Source of the DNA: Methylobacterium mesophilicum
Lineage (GTDB): Bacteria; Pseudomonadota; Alphaproteobacteria; Rhizobiales; Beijerinckiaceae
Direction: 5' to 3'
Length of the DNA stretch: 64,000 nt
Assembly: GCF_022179445.1 (NCBI RefSeq)
Contig: NZ_BPQU01000001.1
Location: 248,001-312,000 of the forward strand
Under the pieces are notes generated by a model that did not search any database, was not told the origin of the DNA, and worked only from the letters and a program-made list of their open reading frames with translations. The translations under genes were made by a program, and so were the position numbers. Position 1 is the stretch's first letter; the number at the start of each line of letters is the position of its first letter. Shown here piece by piece: positions 23,192 to 31,719 of this stretch.

Positions 23192-23698
23192 TCAGGCATA
23201 CAGGTCCATGTCGGCGATGAACTCCATGTCCTCGGCCCGTTCCGCGCGGGTTACTCGCCGGGCCTTGGTCCGGGGGGCTACCGGCGGCAGGAGTTCGTCC
23301 GCCAGGAACGCGAACCCGCTCCCCTCGCGGCAGGCCCGGACCGAGCCTGTCGTGATCACCAACTCCCGGGCTTCGCGGTACATGATCACGCGCCGGGGCG
23401 AGGCAGAAACGATGAGGTCGCTGCCCCAATAGTCCGCCCGCACGACGTCGAACGTGATGACGAGGCCGCACGCCGCGTACTCGTCGAACCTCACGACGTC
23501 CCAGGCCACGAACCCGCGGTGGATGAGATAGGTCCTCGCCCGGGCTGTCAGCGGCGCGTCTCTCCACATGAGCGAAGACGACAGGCGCGAAGCGTCCGTG
23601 AACCGGCGCGTCCGGACGTGGATGGGCGTTCGGTGGGTGCAACCGTCGAGGCCGACCGGCGGATGCATGGGATGGATCGTGCGTGAGCGCCAGGGCAT
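23192..23698 (-). CDS. Hypothetical protein at the element's right end
   Basis: 168 aa, or about 158 aa if the second ATG is used. The central part reads as a compact alpha/beta domain (AWDVVRFDEYAACGLVITFD, SASPRRVIMYREARELVITT, EGSGFAFLADELLPP). The tail is charged (RVTRAERAEDMEFIADMDL). Last recognisable gene before the tRNA fragment. No family recognised. Confidence 0.45.
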   Translation of the reverse strand: MPWRSRTIHPMHPPVGLDGCTHRTPIHVRTRRFTDASRLSSSLMWRDAPLTARARTYLIHRGFVAWDVVRFDEYAACGLVITFDVVRADYWGSDLIVSASPRRVIMYREARELVITTGSVRACREGSGFAFLADELLPPVAPRTKARRVTRAERAEDMEFIADMDLYA

Positions 23699-23785
23699 CC
23701 CCCGTATCTAGAAGGATCGGGTTACCGGCCGGTCAATCCCGCGTGGCCTGGAACGGGACACGGGGGCCGGAACATAAGGGGTCCC

Positions 23786-23806
23786 GACCAAACATCGACC
23801 AAACAT
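23786..23806. repeat. 11-bp tandem repeat next to the attachment site
   Basis: GACCAAACAT occurs at 23786-23795 and 23797-23806, followed by TGGTC, which mirrors the start of the unit. Short direct repeats close to an attachment site are typical arm-type or excisionase sites. This is only a positional inference. Confidence 0.4.
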
Positions 23807-23908
23807 TGGTCATCAATCGCGGCGTTTCGGGGCGAACTGCGGTGAACGAGAAAGGGGATGGCCCCCTACGGAAATGGGCTCTACAGAGGGAGCGCCTGCG
23901 GTCCGCGC

Positions 23909-23958
23909 CCCCGTTCGGGACGTGGGGGTCGCAGGTTCAAATCCTGCCACTCCGACCA
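23909..23958 (+). tRNA. 3' fragment of tRNA-Pro(CGG), likely attR of the element
   Basis: From the anticodon loop (TTCGGGA) through variable loop, T-arm (GCAGG-TTCAAAT-CCTGC), acceptor strand CACTCCG, discriminator A and CCA, the sequence is a normal tRNA-Pro 3' half. The 5' half is missing: the upstream 25-30 bases contain no D-arm or CGGAGTG acceptor strand. Elements that integrate in tRNA genes leave exactly such a 3' copy at one end, so this marks the right boundary of the mobile region. Not expected to make a functional tRNA. Confidence 0.65.
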
Positions 23959-24140
23959 AGCTCCTTCTTGGGGCTGACGGTCTTCCCGCTTTCTTCTGAT
24001 AGGATCCGGCGGCTTCGGTCAGGCACCTGCAGGCCGGGTGCTGCCATCCGCCATCGCGGCTCGGTTTCTGCGATCCCGCACGCGGTACGGACCGCTAATC
24101 TGCGCGACGGCTCGGTCCGAAGCGGGTATGCGCCCTGCCT

Positions 24141-25196
24141 ATGGCCTCGGAAACATCAGCCGGTCCCATCCCCGTTGCCGCCGCGTCGTCCGCGTGGGCA
24201 TCCTGGTCGCGAGTATTCCTGATCGGCGCTGCGCTCGTCGGGCTCTGCGTGGTTGGCGGCATCGCGGCCCTGGACCCCTACGGCCTGCGGGCGGCCCCCG
24301 GCCATCCGCCGGGTCCGATCATGGATACGAACCAGCGGCTGTCCTATCCACAGATCGCCCGCGGGGGCGCCTTCGACGCCGCGGTGTTCGGCACCTCGAC
24401 AGCGCGGCTGCTGGACCCGGGCGCTCTCGACGCGGCCTTCGCGGCGCGCTTCGCCAACCTTGCGGTCAACGCCGCGACGCCGGATGAGCAGATGCGGCTA
24501 GCCGCGCTGTTCGTGGCCAACCGGCCGGTAAAGGCGATCCTGTTCGGGCTCGACGCGACCTGGTGCGCGGCCGATCCGCCGGCCCGCAGCGCCAACGCCT
24601 TTCCGGACTGGCTCTACGAGGCCGGCACACCCTGGGGCGTGCTGCGGCAGGTCAGCCTCCGCTCACTTACGATCGCTGCGCAGACCGGATTGGCGCGCCT
24701 CGGCCTCGTGCAGCCGCGGCTGAAGGCCGACGGCTATGCGGTCTTCACGCCGCCCGAGGCGCTCTACGATCCCGAGCGCGCCCGCACCCATATCCGCGCC
24801 GGCGCGCGCGATCCTGCGACGCCGGCAGATCCGCCGGATGCGCCGATGCCGGCCCTGGCGCGGCTCGATGCGCTGCTCGGGCAGTTGCCCGACGCCGCGA
24901 CGAAGGTCGTCGCCTTCATGCCGGTCCACGCGGTCGCGCAGGGGGCGCCCGGTACGCCGGCCGGTCGCCGGGAGGCGGCCTGCAAGGCGCGCGTCGCGGA
25001 GATCGGTGCCCGGCACGGCGCCGTGGTGGTGGATTTCCGGCGTCCCTCGTCGATCACCACGCGGGACGACAATTACTGGGATGCGCTGCACTACCGCCTG
25101 CCGGTGGCGGCGCGGATCGTAGCGGGCCTGAAGGCCGCCGTCCGCTTCGGGGCCGACGACCCGGACGGCACCTACCGCATTCTGGCGCATCCGTGA
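24141..25196 (+). CDS. Membrane-anchored SGNH-like protein (hypothetical)
   Basis: 351 aa. An N-terminal helix (WSRVFLIGAALVGLCVVGGI, about 25-45) anchors a large extracytoplasmic domain. FGTSTARLLDPGALDAAF resembles block I of SGNH/AlgX-type hydrolases, and DDNYWDALHYRLPVA resembles the closing block with Asp and His. Such proteins often act in O-acetylation or polysaccharide processing, but the substrate cannot be inferred. First core-chromosome gene right of the attachment site. The 23,959-24,140 gap shows nothing recognisable. Confidence 0.6.
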   Translation: MASETSAGPIPVAAASSAWASWSRVFLIGAALVGLCVVGGIAALDPYGLRAAPGHPPGPIMDTNQRLSYPQIARGGAFDAAVFGTSTARLLDPGALDAAFAARFANLAVNAATPDEQMRLAALFVANRPVKAILFGLDATWCAADPPARSANAFPDWLYEAGTPWGVLRQVSLRSLTIAAQTGLARLGLVQPRLKADGYAVFTPPEALYDPERARTHIRAGARDPATPADPPDAPMPALARLDALLGQLPDAATKVVAFMPVHAVAQGAPGTPAGRREAACKARVAEIGARHGAVVVDFRRPSSITTRDDNYWDALHYRLPVAARIVAGLKAAVRFGADDPDGTYRILAHP

Positions 25197-25205
25197 GGCG
25201 GATCC

Positions 25206-26360
25206 TCATCCGGCGGCGGCGCGTTCGGCCCGTGCCCAGCCCTCACGGGTGGCGGCGCAGTAATCGGTGAACCGCCCCTCGCGGATCGCAGCCCGAGCGC
25301 CCGCCATCAGGTCCTGGTAGTAGGCGAGGTTGTTCCAAGTGAGCAGCATCATCCCCAGGATCTCGTTCGACCGGACGAGATGGTGGAGATAGGCACGGGA
25401 ATAGTCGCGCGCCGCCGGGCAGGTCGAGGTCTCGTCCAGCGGTGCCGTATCCTCGGCGTGGCGGGCGTTGCGCAGGTTGACCCGGCCGTTGCGGGTATAG
25501 GCCAGGCCGTGCCGGCCGGCGCGGGTCGGCATCACGCAATCGAACATGTCGATGCCCCGGGCCACCGCCCCGAGGATGTCGTCCGGCGTGCCCACGCCCA
25601 TCAGGTAGCGTGGCTTCCCTTCCGGCAGGTGCGGCTCCACGGTCTCGATCATGGCGAACATCACCGCCTGCGGCTCGCCCACCGCGAGGCCGCCGACCGC
25701 GTAGCCCTTCAGGTCGAGGTCGGTGAGGGCGCGGGCGCTCTCGACGCGGAGCGCCGGGACGTCGCCGCCCTGCACGATGCCGAACATCGCCTTGCCGGGC
25801 TGCTCGCCGAACGCCACCCGGCAGCGCTCGGCCCAGCGCAGCGAGAGGTGCATGGCCTTCTCGATCGCCGCGTGCTCCGCCGGCAGGCGCACGCACTCGT
25901 CGAGCTGCATCTGGATGTCGGAGCCGAGCAGGCCCTGGATCTCGATGGAGCGTTCCGGGCTCATGTGGTGCGCGGTGCCGTCGATATGCGAGCGGAAGGT
26001 CACCCCCTGCTCGTCGATCTTCCGCAGGGCCGAGAGCGACATCACCTGGAAGCCGCCGGAATCGGTCAGGATCGGCCGGTCCCAGTTCATGAATTTGTGC
26101 AGGCCGCCGAGCCGCGCCATCCGCTCCGGGCCGGGACGGAGCATCAGGTGATAGGTGTTACCCAGGACCACGTCGGCACCCAGTTCCCGCACCTGCCCCG
26201 GATACATCGCCTTCACGGTCGCGGCGGTGCCCACCGGCATGAAGGCCGGGGTGCGAATGTTTCCGCGCGGCGTCGCGATTTCGCCGGTCCGGGCGGTGCC
26301 GTCCTGCCCGTGCAGGGTGAAGCCGAAGGGCGCCGGCTCGGTCATGGCAGGAACGGTCAT
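25206..26360 (-). CDS. tgt: Queuine tRNA-ribosyltransferase Tgt (atypical zinc site)
   Basis: 384 aa from ATG 26360, overlapping the queA stop by 4 bp. Exchanges guanine-34 of GUN-anticodon tRNAs for preQ1. Recognisable segments are [17 protein letters not shown], the catalytic-region MFGIVQGG and GGLAVGE, and [13 protein letters not shown]. The zinc motif is unusual: where E. coli Tgt has Cys302, Cys304, Cys307 and His333, this protein has Ser312, Cys314, Ala317 and Asn343 ([18 protein letters not shown], then LTWNNLAYY). Three of four ligands are therefore missing although the rest is well conserved. Confidence 0.93.
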   Translation of the reverse strand: MTVPAMTEPAPFGFTLHGQDGTARTGEIATPRGNIRTPAFMPVGTAATVKAMYPGQVRELGADVVLGNTYHLMLRPGPERMARLGGLHKFMNWDRPILTDSGGFQVMSLSALRKIDEQGVTFRSHIDGTAHHMSPERSIEIQGLLGSDIQMQLDECVRLPAEHAAIEKAMHLSLRWAERCRVAFGEQPGKAMFGIVQGGDVPALRVESARALTDLDLKGYAVGGLAVGEPQAVMFAMIETVEPHLPEGKPRYLMGVGTPDDILGAVARGIDMFDCVMPTRAGRHGLAYTRNGRVNLRNARHAEDTAPLDETSTCPAARDYSRAYLHHLVRSNEILGMMLLTWNNLAYYQDLMAGARAAIREGRFTDYCAATREGWARAERAAAG

Positions 26361-27421
26361 GAGATGTCCGCGCGCGGGCCCGGGAACAGCAGGCTGGCGT
26401 CGCCGTAGGAGTAGAAGCGGTAGCCGCTCCGGATCGCGTGCGCGTAGGCCGCCCGCATCGTGTCGAGGCCGGAAAACGCCGAGACCAGCATGAACAGGGT
26501 CGAGCGCGGCAGGTGGAAGTTCGTCACCAGGGCGTCGACCGCTCGGAAGCGGTAGCCCGGCGTGATGAAGATGTCGGTCGGCCCCGAGAAGGCCGAGAGC
26601 GTGCCGTCGGGGCTCGCGGCGCTCTCGAGGAGGCGCAGCGCCGTCGTGCCCACCGCGACGATCCGGCAGCCCGCGGCCCGGACGGCGTTGAGGGCGCCGG
26701 CCGTGTCGGCGTCGAGGATGCCGATCTCGGCATGCATCCGGTGGCCGTCGGTGTCGTCCGCCTTGACCGGCAGGAACGTCCCGGCGCCGACATGCAGGGT
26801 GACGTGGTGCCGCCGCAGGCCGGCCGCATCGAGGTCCGCCAGCAGCGCGTCGGAGAAGTGCAGCCCGGCCGTGGGCGCCGCCACGGCACCGGGATGGCGC
26901 GCGTAGACGGTCTGGTAGTCGGTGGCGTCGCGGGCGTCGGTGGGACGCTTGCCGGCGATGTATGGCGGCAGGGGTAGCGCCCCTTCCTGGGCGATCGCCG
27001 CGTCGAGTTCGGCGCCGCCGCGGTCGAAATCCAGCACGATCTCGCCGCCCTCTGCCTTCCCGGCGACGATGGCCTGGAGCGCGCCGAACTGGATCGCGTC
27101 CCCGGGGGTCAATCGCTTGGCCGGGCGGGCGAAGGCGCGCCAGCGCGCGGGCGCCTCCCGAAGATGCAGCATCACCTCCGTGCGCTGGCCGGGCGCCCCC
27201 GGGCGCGTGCGCACGCCGTTGAGCCGCGCCGGGATGACCCGCGTGTCGTTGAAGACCAGGGCATCGCCGGAGCGCAGCGCCGCCGGCAGGTCGCGCACCG
27301 TGCGGTCCGCCAAATCCTCGCCGGGGTGCACGACCAAGAGCCGCCCGCCGTCGCGCGGCTCGGCCGGGCGCAGGGCGATGCTGCTCTCCGGCAGGTCGAA
27401 ATCGAACAGGTCCACGCGCAT
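26357..27421 (-). CDS. queA: S-adenosylmethionine:tRNA ribosyltransferase-isomerase QueA
   Basis: 354 aa from ATG 27421 ([19 protein letters not shown], the normal QueA start). Transfers and isomerises the ribosyl part of AdoMet to preQ1-tRNA, giving epoxyqueuosine. Family signatures include [47 protein letters not shown] and [19 protein letters not shown]. Upstream of and translationally coupled to tgt, so the two successive queuosine enzymes form an operon. Confidence 0.95.
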   Translation of the reverse strand: MRVDLFDFDLPESSIALRPAEPRDGGRLLVVHPGEDLADRTVRDLPAALRSGDALVFNDTRVIPARLNGVRTRPGAPGQRTEVMLHLREAPARWRAFARPAKRLTPGDAIQFGALQAIVAGKAEGGEIVLDFDRGGAELDAAIAQEGALPLPPYIAGKRPTDARDATDYQTVYARHPGAVAAPTAGLHFSDALLADLDAAGLRRHHVTLHVGAGTFLPVKADDTDGHRMHAEIGILDADTAGALNAVRAAGCRIVAVGTTALRLLESAASPDGTLSAFSGPTDIFITPGYRFRAVDALVTNFHLPRSTLFMLVSAFSGLDTMRAAYAHAIRSGYRFYSYGDASLLFPGPRADIS

Positions 27422-27519
27422 CGCCGGCTGCCTGCACCGAACCGGGCGCCGTTTCAACCTCGGAACCGGTTCGCCGCGCCGCCGGTTCACGCCTCACCGT
27501 AGACGGAGACGCTCGAACG

Positions 27520-27768
27520 ATGCCCTGGTACGCCGTGCGCCCCCGTGATGCCGCCGACCCGCGTTGGCCGCTGCCCGGCACCGAACAGATCGTGCTCAAG
27601 GCCGACGATCCCGATCAGGCGCGGTCGAAGTTCGAGGAGGCCTATCCGAGCGAGCCCTTCGGAAGCCCGACCGTCCCGGTGCCGAATTCCGGGACTGGGA
27701 GCTTCCACGGCGACGCCGACGCGCTGATCGTGGCCGAGACCGGCGAGCCGCCAGCGCCGCGGGACTGA
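27520..27768 (+). CDS. Small acidic protein (hypothetical)
   Basis: 82 aa from ATG 27520, divergent from queA. Soluble, with a possible ferredoxin-like pattern ([37 protein letters not shown]). The C-terminus is acidic. Family not recognised. Confidence 0.5.
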   Translation: MPWYAVRPRDAADPRWPLPGTEQIVLKADDPDQARSKFEEAYPSEPFGSPTVPVPNSGTGSFHGDADALIVAETGEPPAPRD

Positions 27769-27773
27769 ACGTC

Positions 27774-27995
27774 ATGGTCCGGATCAGCCGTCCCGCCCGC
27801 GTAACCCTCGACGGCCAACTCGTCGGGTACTGGGACCGCGAAGCCGCGCGTCTCGACACCATGGCCGCCTCCGCACGCTTCGCGTGGCAGCGGCGGCGTC
27901 TGCTGCGCAAGGCGACGGAGGCACGGGCCAAGGCCGAGCGGAGCCGCCAGCGCGAGGCGGCCCGCAGCCCAGCTCCCGAACCGCCCGAGGCATAG
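27774..27995 (+). CDS. Small basic coiled-coil protein (hypothetical)
   Basis: 73 aa from ATG 27774, 5 bp after the previous stop. Mostly one long Arg/Ala-rich helix (FAWQRRRLLRKATEARAKAE) after a short beta start (RVTLDGQLVGYWDREAARLD). Possibly cotranscribed with its small neighbour. Function unknown. Confidence 0.45.
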   Translation: MVRISRPARVTLDGQLVGYWDREAARLDTMAASARFAWQRRRLLRKATEARAKAERSRQREAARSPAPEPPEA

Positions 27996-28092
27996 CCGCA
28001 GCTAAGACTCTTTCGGCAGCGTCGAAGCTTTGCCGTGGCCTGAGGCAAGCTGCATCCCGTATGGGCACGTCGACTCGTGATCGGCGCATCCC

Positions 28093-28980
28093 ATGGACCG
28101 GACCCAGAAAGCAGCCCTTCTCAGCGCAGGCATCGGCCTCGTGGTAACTGGGCTGAAGTTCTACGCAGCCTGGCTTACCGGCAGCCTGGCGCTGTACTCC
28201 GACGCGCTCGAGAGCATCATCAATGTGGTGGCAGCGATCGGCGCCTTCGTAGCCCTGCGGGTCGCCGCGCGTCCGGCCGACGCCGAGCATCCCTACGGCC
28301 ACCACAAGGCGGAGTTCTTCTCCGCGGTGATCGAGGGCGCGCTCATCGTGGTGGCCGCCGTCCTGATCCTGCGGGAGGCGTATTTCGGCCTGCTCGCCCC
28401 GAAACCCCTGGACGCGCCGGCCGTGGGCCTCGCGATCAATCTCGGGGCGGGCGCCATCAATGCCGCCTGGGCCTGGGCGCTGATGCGCTGGGGCCGCGCC
28501 TGGCGCTCGCCGGCGCTGATCGCGGATGCACGCCACGTCTTCGCCGATGTGGTGACCTCCTGCGGCGTACTCGCGGGCGTCGCTGCGGTCTGGGTGACCG
28601 GCTACCCGGCCCTCGACCCGGCGGTGGCCGGACTCGTGGCACTCAACATCCTGTGGTCCGGCTTCCGGATGGTGCGCGAATCGGTCGACGGCCTGATGGA
28701 TCGGGCCGCCTCGCCCGACATGGTCTGCGAGATCCGCTCGCTGATCTCGCTGCATGGGGAGGGCGCCCTCGAAGCCCACGACGTCCGCACCCGGTCGGCC
28801 GGACAGGCGACCTTCATCGACTTCCACCTCGTGGTTCCGGGCAGCATGACGGTCGAAGCCTCGCACGCCATCTGCGACCGGCTGGAGAGCGCCTTGGAAA
28901 CTACGATTCCGGGGGCGGTCGTGACCATCCACGTTGAGCCGGGTGAGGAAGCCAAGGCCCGGGGCCTTCCGGTTCTCTAG
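28093..28980 (+). CDS. Cation diffusion facilitator (CDF) metal exporter
   Basis: 295 aa, the usual CDF length. Six transmembrane helices with the metal-site residues in SLALYSDALESIINVVAA and ALIADARHVFADVVTSCG, and the cytosolic HPYGHHKAEFFSAVIEG motif between helices II and III. The C-terminal cytoplasmic domain (SLHGEGALEAHDVRTRSAGQ, FIDFHLVVPGSM) has the ferredoxin-like fold. Exports Zn, Fe, Co, Mn or similar using the proton gradient. Exact metal unknown. Confidence 0.9.
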   Translation: MDRTQKAALLSAGIGLVVTGLKFYAAWLTGSLALYSDALESIINVVAAIGAFVALRVAARPADAEHPYGHHKAEFFSAVIEGALIVVAAVLILREAYFGLLAPKPLDAPAVGLAINLGAGAINAAWAWALMRWGRAWRSPALIADARHVFADVVTSCGVLAGVAAVWVTGYPALDPAVAGLVALNILWSGFRMVRESVDGLMDRAASPDMVCEIRSLISLHGEGALEAHDVRTRSAGQATFIDFHLVVPGSMTVEASHAICDRLESALETTIPGAVVTIHVEPGEEAKARGLPVL

Positions 28981-29091
28981 GAGCACCCCAGCCCAACGCC
29001 AGGGCATCGAGCGCGGCCAGAAACGTCGCCCGCGGTATCACCCGGGGACGACGCTTCATCCGGTCCGGCAGCCCGGCCGCCGGAACCTGCG

Positions 29092-30348
29092 TCAGCTCCA
29101 GGCGTGGAAGGGCGGCGCGACACCGTTCAAGGCGTGATTGCCGATGATCGCGACCTTCCAGCGCACCGGATCGTGCAGGGTATGGGTCCGGGCATTGCGC
29201 CAGTGGCGGTCGAGATTCTCCGCTGCCAGCGTCGAGCGGGTGCCGGAGAGCTCGAAGAGCTTGTTGGAGGCGGCCAGCGCGACCTCGGTGGTGAGCACCT
29301 TCGCCTCCGCCACGGCGAGCTGGGCGGCGGCGACGCGCTCCGCGTCCGGCTGTGCGACCGCGGCGTCGAGGGCCAGTCCGGCCCGGTCGAGCAGGGCTTC
29401 GGCCGCGTGCTGGCGGATCGTGAGGTCGCCGACCGCCTGGATCGTGTAGGGGTCGTCGGCGGCCCGCTCCTGCCCGCTGTCGATCCAGGGGCGCGCCTTC
29501 TCGCGCACGAACGCGATCGTGTCGTCCAGGGCCTCGCGGCCGATGCCGGCATCGACCGCCGCCTGGATGATCTGGAAAATGGCGCCGTCCGCCCGGGGCG
29601 CCTCGTAGCCCTTCCAGGCCGGGACCAGGTGGGTCTTCTCAACCCGGACGTTCTCGATGAGCACCGTGCCGCTCGCCGTGCCGCGCTGGCCGAAGCTGGA
29701 CCAGTCGTCGATCACCGTCAGTCCCGGCGCGTTCCGCTCGGCGATGGCGTACCAGGCCCGCCCCTCGGCATCGAGGGCGACGATCGGCACCAGGTGCGCG
29801 AGCAATGCCCCGGTCGCGTAGAACTTCTGGCCGCGCACGATCACGTGGTCGCCGTGATCGGTGAACCGCGTCTCGAAATCCGCGGCCCGCTTGGTCCCAC
29901 GTTCGGAGAACGCGTTGCCGAACCGGGTGCCGCGCAGGACTTCCCCGAACAGCAGCCGCTTCTGCGCCTCGTCCGAGACTGTGCGGATCGACGCCACGAT
30001 ACCGAGGTGGTTCTGCGAGATCTGGCCGATCGCCGGATCGGCCGCCGAAATGATCGCGACGACCTGCGCCAGGGTCTTGTAGGACACCTCCGGGCCGCCG
30101 TAGGCCCTCGGGACGTTGATCGACCACAACCCGCTTTGGGAGAAGGCATCGAGCTCCGCCAGGGGCCGCGTGTGGTTCCGGTCGCGTTCGGAGGCGCCGC
30201 GTCGGAACTCCGCGGCGAGGTTCCGGGCGACCGCCAGCGCCTCCGCGTCGTCACGGATCACATGGGCGGGGGAGGGCGGCTTGGCCGGCCCCGGGACGCC
30301 CTGGCGCGGCTGGGTTTCGAGCGCGCGCGCATCGACGGCGATGTTCAT
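29092..30348 (-). CDS. sfnB: SfnB-like acyl-CoA-dehydrogenase-family flavoprotein
   Basis: 418 aa, ATG 30348 with GGAG about 13 nt upstream. Acyl-CoA dehydrogenase fold: N-terminal helices (DAFSQSGLWSINVPRAYGGP), a middle beta domain (GNAFSERGTKRAADFETRF, DWSSFGQRGTASGTVLIENV) and a helical end (DRHWRNARTHTLHDPVRWKV). This combination is typical of SfnB/DszC-like enzymes that use reduced flavin with sulfur compounds. The gene directly follows sfnG and probably forms an operon for growth on organosulfur compounds such as dimethylsulfone. Confidence 0.8.
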   Translation of the reverse strand: MNIAVDARALETQPRQGVPGPAKPPSPAHVIRDDAEALAVARNLAAEFRRGASERDRNHTRPLAELDAFSQSGLWSINVPRAYGGPEVSYKTLAQVVAIISAADPAIGQISQNHLGIVASIRTVSDEAQKRLLFGEVLRGTRFGNAFSERGTKRAADFETRFTDHGDHVIVRGQKFYATGALLAHLVPIVALDAEGRAWYAIAERNAPGLTVIDDWSSFGQRGTASGTVLIENVRVEKTHLVPAWKGYEAPRADGAIFQIIQAAVDAGIGREALDDTIAFVREKARPWIDSGQERAADDPYTIQAVGDLTIRQHAAEALLDRAGLALDAAVAQPDAERVAAAQLAVAEAKVLTTEVALAASNKLFELSGTRSTLAAENLDRHWRNARTHTLHDPVRWKVAIIGNHALNGVAPPFHAWS

Positions 30349-30394
30349 GATGGCTCACTCCGAACGGGACGGGGATCTCTCGGGCGGACGGCCA

Positions 30395-31507
30395 TCAGGC
30401 CGCCTCGGCGCGCGTCTCGCGGGCAGCTTCGAGCGCGCGGACCCTGGGAATCACATGCGCGCCGAAATACGCGACCTCCTCCTGGAAATGCAGGAAGGCC
30501 AGCAGGGCCAGGTCGGCGCCTGCATCCTTCAACGCCAGGATCCGCTCGGCGATCTGGTCCGGTGTGCCGATCAGGTTGGTCTTGAAGCCGTCGTTGTACT
30601 GGACGAGGTCGTTGAAATCCGACTTGGCCCAGTTGCCTTCGCCCTCGGGCGAGGCCTTGCCGGCATTCTTCACCTCGTGGCCGAACGCCTTCACGGCGTC
30701 CGGATCGGCCTGGTCGATGATCTCCTGGAGGACGGCGCGGGCCTCCTCTTCGGTATCGCGGGCGATCACGAAGGCGTTCACGCCGATGCGCGGGTTGTTG
30801 CCGCTCTGGGCTGCCTTCGCGCGGACATCGTCGACCTGAGCGCGGATGTTCTCGGGCGTGTTGCCGTTGGTGAAGTACCAGTCCGAGACGCGGGCCGCCA
30901 TGTCGCGCGCCGCCCGGGACGAACCGCCCTGGAAGATCTCAGGCAGCGGGTCGGCCGGCTTCGGCTTCAGCGTGTAGTCCGTGTAGCGGTAGAAATCTCC
31001 CCGGAAGGTGAAGTTGTCCTGGGTCCAGATCCCCCGGAGGCTGCGGATGAACTCTTCCGAACGCCGGTAGCGCTCGTCGTGGTCGAGCCAGGGCTCGCCG
31101 ATCGCGCGGAACTCGCCCGAGAACCAGCCCGACACGATGTTGACGGCGATCCGGCCGCCGCTGAGCTGCGAGATGGTGGCGATCTGCTTGGCCGCGAGCG
31201 TCGGATGCCACGGGCCGGGCAGCAGCGCGGCGATGACCTTGATCTTCGAGGTGGCGGCCAGCAGGGCGTGGCTGAACGCCACCGATTCGTGCTGATACTC
31301 GGCTCCGTAGCCCGCCGTGAAGCGGATCTGGGTCAGGGCGTAATCGAAGCCGGCTTCCTCCGCGATCTGCGCCAAGCGTCGGTTGTAGTCGGCGTCCCAG
31401 CTCGTGCGCTGCGGGATCTTGCTGATCACCAGCCCGCCCGAGACGTTGGGCACCCAATAGGCGAAGCGGATCGGATCAGGCGGCGTGTCTTTGAAACGGT
31501 CGGTCAT
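30395..31507 (-). CDS. sfnG: FMNH2-dependent dimethylsulfone monooxygenase SfnG
   Basis: 370 aa flavin-dependent monooxygenase of the bacterial-luciferase fold (TIM barrel). Segments RFAYWVPNVSGGLVISKIPQ, GFDYALTQIRFTAGYGAEYQ, LLPGPWHPTLAAKQIATISQ and NIVSGWFSGEFRAIGEPWLD match the SfnG/SsuD group. It converts dimethylsulfone to methanesulfinate using FMNH2 from a separate reductase, not seen here. The 212-bp leader upstream contains a CGCGGGG-ACGTTG-CCCCGCG stem (31526-31545) of unknown role. Confidence 0.88.
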   Translation of the reverse strand: MTDRFKDTPPDPIRFAYWVPNVSGGLVISKIPQRTSWDADYNRRLAQIAEEAGFDYALTQIRFTAGYGAEYQHESVAFSHALLAATSKIKVIAALLPGPWHPTLAAKQIATISQLSGGRIAVNIVSGWFSGEFRAIGEPWLDHDERYRRSEEFIRSLRGIWTQDNFTFRGDFYRYTDYTLKPKPADPLPEIFQGGSSRAARDMAARVSDWYFTNGNTPENIRAQVDDVRAKAAQSGNNPRIGVNAFVIARDTEEEARAVLQEIIDQADPDAVKAFGHEVKNAGKASPEGEGNWAKSDFNDLVQYNDGFKTNLIGTPDQIAERILALKDAGADLALLAFLHFQEEVAYFGAHVIPRVRALEAARETRAEAA

Positions 31508-31719
31508 GGCGCGCTACCTCTGTCGCGCGGGGACGTTGCCCCGCGGCGTCTTCGAAGGGTCGCGACAAACTGAATACAAGATGCAGGATTGCGCGACCGT
31601 TAAGGAACACGCAAAGTATTCCGCCCTGAAGCGGCCGGGTCAAAGGAACGCGATGCCGTTTTAGACCCTCGTCACGCGGCATTCTTCTGCGCCGAATTTG
31701 TCAGGCGGCGGGATTATTC

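Noticed and set aside
23882..23958. Complete functional tRNA-Pro
   Set aside because: The 5' half lacks the acceptor strand and D-arm, and the anticodon stem has a mismatch, so only a 3' fragment is supported.
26361..27599. Upstream extension that would fuse tgt with a long N-terminal region
   Set aside because: The extension is only a stop-free shadow of queA. The conserved Tgt N-terminus begins at 26360 and overlaps the queA stop.
31508..31719. Possible sulfur-responsive riboswitch in the sfnG leader
   Set aside because: Only a simple CGCGGGG/CCCCGCG stem is visible. No conserved riboswitch core such as SAM-II could be recognised.
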